NCBI GenBank assembly: GCA_014377915.1
Contig: JACMOT010000143.1
Span: forward strand, 1 to 11,766
DNA length: 11,766 bases
Source of the DNA: Tardiphaga sp.
Lineage (GTDB): Bacteria; Pseudomonadota; Alphaproteobacteria; Rhizobiales; Xanthobacteraceae
Direction of reading: 5' to 3'
Below, piece after piece: positions 7,771 to 11,766 of the stretch (position 1 is its first letter; every line of letters starts with the position of its first letter). The translations under genes and the position numbers were made by a program. The notes under the pieces were generated by a model. That model saw nothing but the letters and a program-made list of their open reading frames with translations. It had not been told where the DNA came from and ran no database searches.

Positions 7771-8754
7771 GGCGGCGATCTCAGCGAGGCGATGGCGCAT
7801 TCTGGCGGCGATGCCGCGGCGTGGCTCGATCTGTCGACCGGGATCAATCCCTGGTCGTGGCCGAGCAGCGGAGTATGGCCTGATGCCGTCTGGCAGCGGC
7901 TGCCGTCTCGTGCGGATGAAGCGGCGCTGCTGGGTGCGGCGCGGGCCGCCTATCGCGTACCCGCTGGCACCGACCTTGTCGCGGCCGGGGGCACCCAGGC
8001 GCTGATCCAGTTTCTGCCCTATCTCGCAGCGCCCGGACCGGTGGCTATCGTCGGGCCGACCTACCATGAGCACGCCGCGGCCTGGCGCGACGCCGGGCAC
8101 CAAGTGATCATGATCGACGATTTCGCCGCGTTGCCCGGCAACGTCATTCACGCCGTCATCGTCAATCCCAACAATCCTGACGGGCGTATCGCCGGTCACG
8201 CCGCGCTCGCCGAGGTCGCCGCGGAACTGCGGCGGCGCGGCGGCTGGCTGGTGATCGACGAGGCCTTTGCCGATGTCGATCCGGCGAGCAGCGCGGTGGC
8301 GCTGTGCGAGGCAGGGCCGATCGTGATCCTGCGCTCGTTCGGGAAGTTCTATGGGCTGGCCGGATTGCGGCTCGGCTTTGCGATTGCCGAGCCGGCCATC
8401 GCGCAGCGCATTGCTGCCGCGCTCGGCCCGTGGGCGGTCTCCGGTCCCGCGCTGCGGATCGGCGCCGATGCGCTGGGCAATGAGGCATGGAGCGAACGCA
8501 TGCGCGCGGCGCTGACGCGCCAGGCGCAGCGGCTCGACGCGGTGCTGACAGAGGCCGGTTTCGAGATTGTCGGCGGCACCTCGCTGTTCCGGCTGGCGCG
8601 GCATCGTGAGGCTTTGAAGCTTCATGCTGCTCTGGCGCGACAGCAGATCTGGTGCCGAAGGTTCGATTATGCCGAGGACTGGCTGCGCTTTGGCTTGCCG
8701 CCAGATGATGCCGCATTGGAGCGGCTCGCTGCCGCACTGAAATCCATCGTTTAA
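7762..8754 (+). CDS. cobC: Threonine-phosphate decarboxylase CobC (PLP-dependent aminotransferase family)
   Basis: CobC decarboxylates L-threonine O-3-phosphate to (R)-1-amino-2-propanol phosphate, the linker that CobD attaches to cobyric acid. The 330 residues show the class I/II aminotransferase fold. The N-terminal WLDLSTGINP is typical of CobC, followed by VNPNNPDGR (Asn135 onward), the PLP-contacting Asp166 in VIDEAF, the Schiff-base lysine Lys195 in RSFGKFYGLAG and Arg203 in LRLGF. The ATG at 7762 gives the conserved MKHGGDLSEA start; the upstream purines (GAAGCGG) are a weak ribosome site. It is the only plus-strand gene between two leftward units, with its 5' end overlapping the binding-protein gene and its stop 12 bases from that of the ATPase. 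Naming caution: Salmonella calls this enzyme CobD, and its CobC is a phosphatase. Confidence 0.95.
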   Translation: MKHGGDLSEAMAHSGGDAAAWLDLSTGINPWSWPSSGVWPDAVWQRLPSRADEAALLGAARAAYRVPAGTDLVAAGGTQALIQFLPYLAAPGPVAIVGPTYHEHAAAWRDAGHQVIMIDDFAALPGNVIHAVIVNPNNPDGRIAGHAALAEVAAELRRRGGWLVIDEAFADVDPASSAVALCEAGPIVILRSFGKFYGLAGLRLGFAIAEPAIAQRIAAALGPWAVSGPALRIGADALGNEAWSERMRAALTRQAQRLDAVLTEAGFEIVGGTSLFRLARHREALKLHAALARQQIWCRRFDYAEDWLRFGLPPDDAALERLAAALKSIV

Positions 8755-8766
8755 GGGCGGCATCGC

Positions 8767-9545
<779 letters not shown>

Positions 9546-9549
<4 letters not shown>

Positions 9550-10574
9550 GCGATGCCTCCGCCGAGCGCGCGGCGCTCGCGCACGATCAAATAGAGAAAG
9601 AACGGCACGCCGATGATCGAGGTCAGCACGCCGACCTTGATATCGGTGGTGGAGGGAATGATCCGCACCGCGATGTCGGCGGCGAGCAGCAGCGCCGATC
9701 CGGTTAGCGCGCTCGGGATCAGCAGACGACCGGGATCGTGCCCGATCAGCGGCCGCATCAGATGCGGCGCGATCAGGCCGATGAAGCCGATGGTGCCGGT
9801 GACAGCGACCGCGCCGCCGACGCCGAGCGCGACGCCGATGATCACCAGCAGCCGCAGTCGGCCGACATCGACGCCGAGGCTCTGCGCGGTTTCCTCGCCA
9901 AGGCTGAGTGCACGAAACGCTGAGCGCTGGCTCATCAGCAGGATCGCGCCGGCGACGATGAAGGGCAATGCGAGCTGCACATGGCGAAAGCTGCGGTCCT
10001 CCAGCGAGCCGAGTAGCCAGAACGCGATCTCCAGCGCGGCGAACGGATTGGCCGACAGGTTCATCACCAGCGCCGTCGCCGCGCCCGCGAGGCTGGAAAT
10101 CGCCAGTCCCGCGAGAATCAGCAGCAACAGTCCGGCACTGCGGCCAGCAATGCTGAGCAACACAAAGACCGAGACGAAAGCCATGGTAATGCCGGCCACT
10201 GGCAGCGCCCAGGAGCGCACATCCGCCCAGCCCAGCGAGATCATCAGCACGGCGCCGAACGCCGCGGATTGCGGCGCTCCAAACAAAGACGGCGAGGCGA
10301 GGGGATTGCGCAGCAATCCCTGCAGGGCCGCGCCGGAAAGTCCCAGAATCGCACCGATGGCGAGGCCGAGAATGGCGCGGGGCAGGCGGATTTCGCGCAC
10401 GATGGTCTGCTGAACGTCGCTGCCACCGCCGAACAGCGCGTCGAGTACGGTGAGTGGCGAGAGTTTCACCGGGCCAGTTCCGAGCGAGCCCAGCGCCAGC
10501 AGCGTCACCAGCACGGCGAGCGTGGCCGTGGTCACGACGAGTGGCCGCCGCGTCGAGGGTGCCAGTTTCACCAT
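9546..10574 (-). CDS. ABC transporter permease, FecCD/BtuC family
   Basis: This inner-membrane permease would form the translocation channel for a corrinoid or similar metal chelate. The 342 residues contain about ten hydrophobic segments, as expected for BtuC/FecCD. Family motifs are RLPRAILGL at 63-71 with GAALQGLLRNPLASP at 81-95, the loop LSLGEETAQSLGV at 223-235 that would contact the ATPase, and IGFIGLIAPHLMR at 262-274. The ATG at 10574 overlaps the last codons of the receptor gene by 7 bases and has no clear ribosome site, so coupling to the receptor gene is likely. Its TGA overlaps the ATPase start. Only one permease gene is present, consistent with a homodimer. Confidence 0.95.
9556..9560 (-). 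promoter_or_regulatory. Ribosome binding site of the ABC ATPase gene
   Basis: A perfect GGAGG on the minus strand lies six bases before the ATG at 9549, inside the last codons of the permease gene. It settles the ATPase start within a much longer open frame. Confidence 0.75.
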
Positions 10575-11766
10575 GTGGCGTTGACGCCGGCATAGGCCGC
10601 CGGTCCGGTAGTTCCGAAATTCAGGACTTCCTGATAGTGCGCGTTCAAGATGTTCTCACCGCGGGCAAAGACCTTCCAGTTGGCGTCGAGTCTGTATTCG
10701 CTATAGAGGTCGACGCGGGTATAGGCATCGACCTGGCCAACCTGGTTGGCGCTGCTGTAGCGTTTTGACACCGTGGTGACGCGGGGCTCGATCGTCCATT
10801 TGTCCGTCGGCGTGATGGTGAGCGCGAAACGTGCGAGGTTCTTCGGACGCCGCGCCAGGATCGCGCCGTTCGACAGGTCGATGGCGTGCAGATAGGTGTA
10901 GGCCATGTTGAGTTTCACCAGACCCGGCAAAATGTCGACGTCACCGCCGAGTTCGAGACCGCTGGTCTCGGCGCGGGCGACGTTGATGTAGCAGCCGATA
11001 GTCTGGGTCGCGAGACAGGGATTTCCGACGGCGGTCGGCGATACGAAGTTGATCAAATTGCTGTAGTCGGTGACAAATCCGGTCAAGGAAATAATGACGC
11101 GGCCGTTGAACAGCGACTGGTCTATGCGGGCGTCGTAGCCGAAATTGGTTTCGGAAACCAGCGACGCCGTGCCGTTGTCCGGCGAATATAATTGAAACAG
11201 CGTCGGCGCCTTGGCGCCGGTGCCGACACTGGCGCGCAGCTTGGTGGCGGTTTCGAAAATATTGTAGGCCGCCGTGCTGCGCCAGGTCTCGAAACGCCCC
11301 GAATTGTCGAGATTGCGCGGGCGATCGCCGGCGGTCGCCACATCGTCGACGCGGCCACCCATGGTGATGTTGAGGCGCTCCCCGATCGGCAGCGACCACA
11401 GCGCAAATAGCGAGTTGGTTTCCTGTGCGGCGGCCACCACCGGTGTCAGCAGGCCGCGCAGCGGCTGGATGGCCGTCGTGTAGGTCTGCGCGGTCTCTCG
11501 CTGGGTACGGGCGCCATATACCAGTGATCCGAGTGGCCCCAGTTTCAGCGTCGCCTGATATTCGGCGCCGACGCTGTCACCGATATAGTCAGAGATCGTG
11601 GAGGTCGTGTTCCGCGGCAGCGTGTTGGTCTTGTAGGAGACGTCGTTGAATGAACGCTCGACATGGGTATCGAACACGTTGACGCTGTGCGTGAGGATGC
11701 CGTCGAGCGTATCGACGGTGGCGCGGGCCCAGACCTGCCGCAGCCGCTTGGTCGATGCTGACGGCG
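10568..11766 (-). CDS. btuB: TonB-dependent outer-membrane receptor, BtuB type (N-terminus beyond the window)
   Basis: The visible 398 residues are the C-terminal part of a TonB-dependent beta-barrel that would import cobalamin or another corrinoid across the outer membrane. The frame is open to the window edge, so the signal peptide, TonB box and plug domain are not seen; an apparent GTG start at 11677 is internal. Barrel signatures include GTGAKAPTLFQLYSP, ETSGLELGGDVDI, YTRVDLYSEYRLD and the C-terminal ARGENILNAHYQEVLNFGTTGPAAYAGVNATW segment (in parts), ending in an aromatic residue as outer-membrane barrels do. A Cys pair (visible residues 250 and 258) probably lies in a surface loop. 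The stop overlaps the permease start, placing it first in the uptake unit. Corrinoid specificity is inferred from family resemblance and the cob neighbours; a siderophore receptor is the alternative. Confidence 0.9.
   Translation of the reverse strand, partial: PSASTKRLRQVWARATVDTLDGILTHSVNVFDTHVERSFNDVSYKTNTLPRNTTSTISDYIGDSVGAEYQATLKLGPLGSLVYGARTQRETAQTYTTAIQPLRGLLTPVVAAAQETNSLFALWSLPIGERLNITMGGRVDDVATAGDRPRNLDNSGRFETWRSTAAYNIFETATKLRASVGTGAKAPTLFQLYSPDNGTASLVSETNFGYDARIDQSLFNGRVIISLTGFVTDYSNLINFVSPTAVGNPCLATQTIGCYINVARAETSGLELGGDVDILPGLVKLNMAYTYLHAIDLSNGAILARRPKNLARFALTITPTDKWTIEPRVTTVSKRYSSANQVGQVDAYTRVDLYSEYRLDANWKVFARGENILNAHYQEVLNFGTTGPAAYAGVNATW

Noticed and set aside
7771..8763. The binding-protein frame stays open far upstream, giving a possible 625-residue protein
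   Set aside because: This extension is entirely antisense to cobC, has no family resemblance and would bury the signal peptide in the middle of the protein. Long antisense frames are common in GC-rich genes.
10195..10204. GCCACTGGCA on the plus strand, resembling the conserved B12 box of cobalamin riboswitches
   Set aside because: It lies within the permease coding sequence, antisense to it, and none of the other conserved riboswitch segments is nearby. A similar GCCACTG on the minus strand at about 5080, inside cobQ, was rejected for the same reason.
9550..10593. The ATPase frame stays open upstream, giving a possible 608-residue fusion
   Set aside because: The extension reads the permease gene out of frame, is Arg-rich without any domain, and the GGAGG plus ATG at 9549 give a normal ATPase start.
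11202..11227. GGCGCC repeats forming a possible hairpin in the receptor gene
   Set aside because: They encode the conserved GTGAKAPT motif of TonB-dependent receptors, so coding constraint and high GC explain them.

Overview
The window is a compact, almost gap-free block of cobalamin (vitamin B12) genes. It covers the late aerobic pathway, from cobalt insertion to aminopropanol attachment, interleaved with a TonB/ABC uptake system that looks like one for corrinoids. The use of CobN (the aerobic, late-insertion cobaltochelatase), the high GC content, the gene set and two dispersed palindromic repeats typical of Bradyrhizobium/Rhodopseudomonas genomes suggest an alphaproteobacterium of the Nitrobacteraceae (Bradyrhizobiaceae). 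The genus is an inference.

Layout. On the plus strand, positions 1-5940 hold cobN (5' end cut off by the window edge), cobO and cobQ, joined by ATGA and TGATG overlaps. On the minus strand, positions 7770-5913 hold a BtuF-type periplasmic binding protein followed by cobD. The cobD 3' end overlaps the cobQ 3' end tail to tail. On the plus strand, 7762-8754 is cobC, whose start overlaps the start of the binding-protein gene head to head. On the minus strand, 11766-8767 holds a TonB-dependent receptor (btuB type, N-terminus outside the window), a FecCD/BtuC-type permease and its ATPase, again joined by overlaps. There is no gene-free stretch longer than 12 bases.

How the genes work together. 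CobN (with CobS and CobT, not in the window) inserts cobalt into hydrogenobyrinic acid a,c-diamide. CobO adenosylates the cobalt and CobQ amidates four side chains to give adenosylcobyric acid. CobC makes aminopropanol phosphate, which CobD attaches. The receptor, permease, ATPase and binding protein would import external corrinoids that feed into the same late steps. No cobalamin riboswitch was found inside the window; any such element would lie beyond its ends.

Most notable observation: cobN carries two unrelated palindromic repeat insertions, at about 1254-1347 and 2412-2444. Both keep the reading frame and add extra residues to an otherwise normal cobaltochelatase, much as Rickettsia palindromic elements do in Rickettsia proteins.
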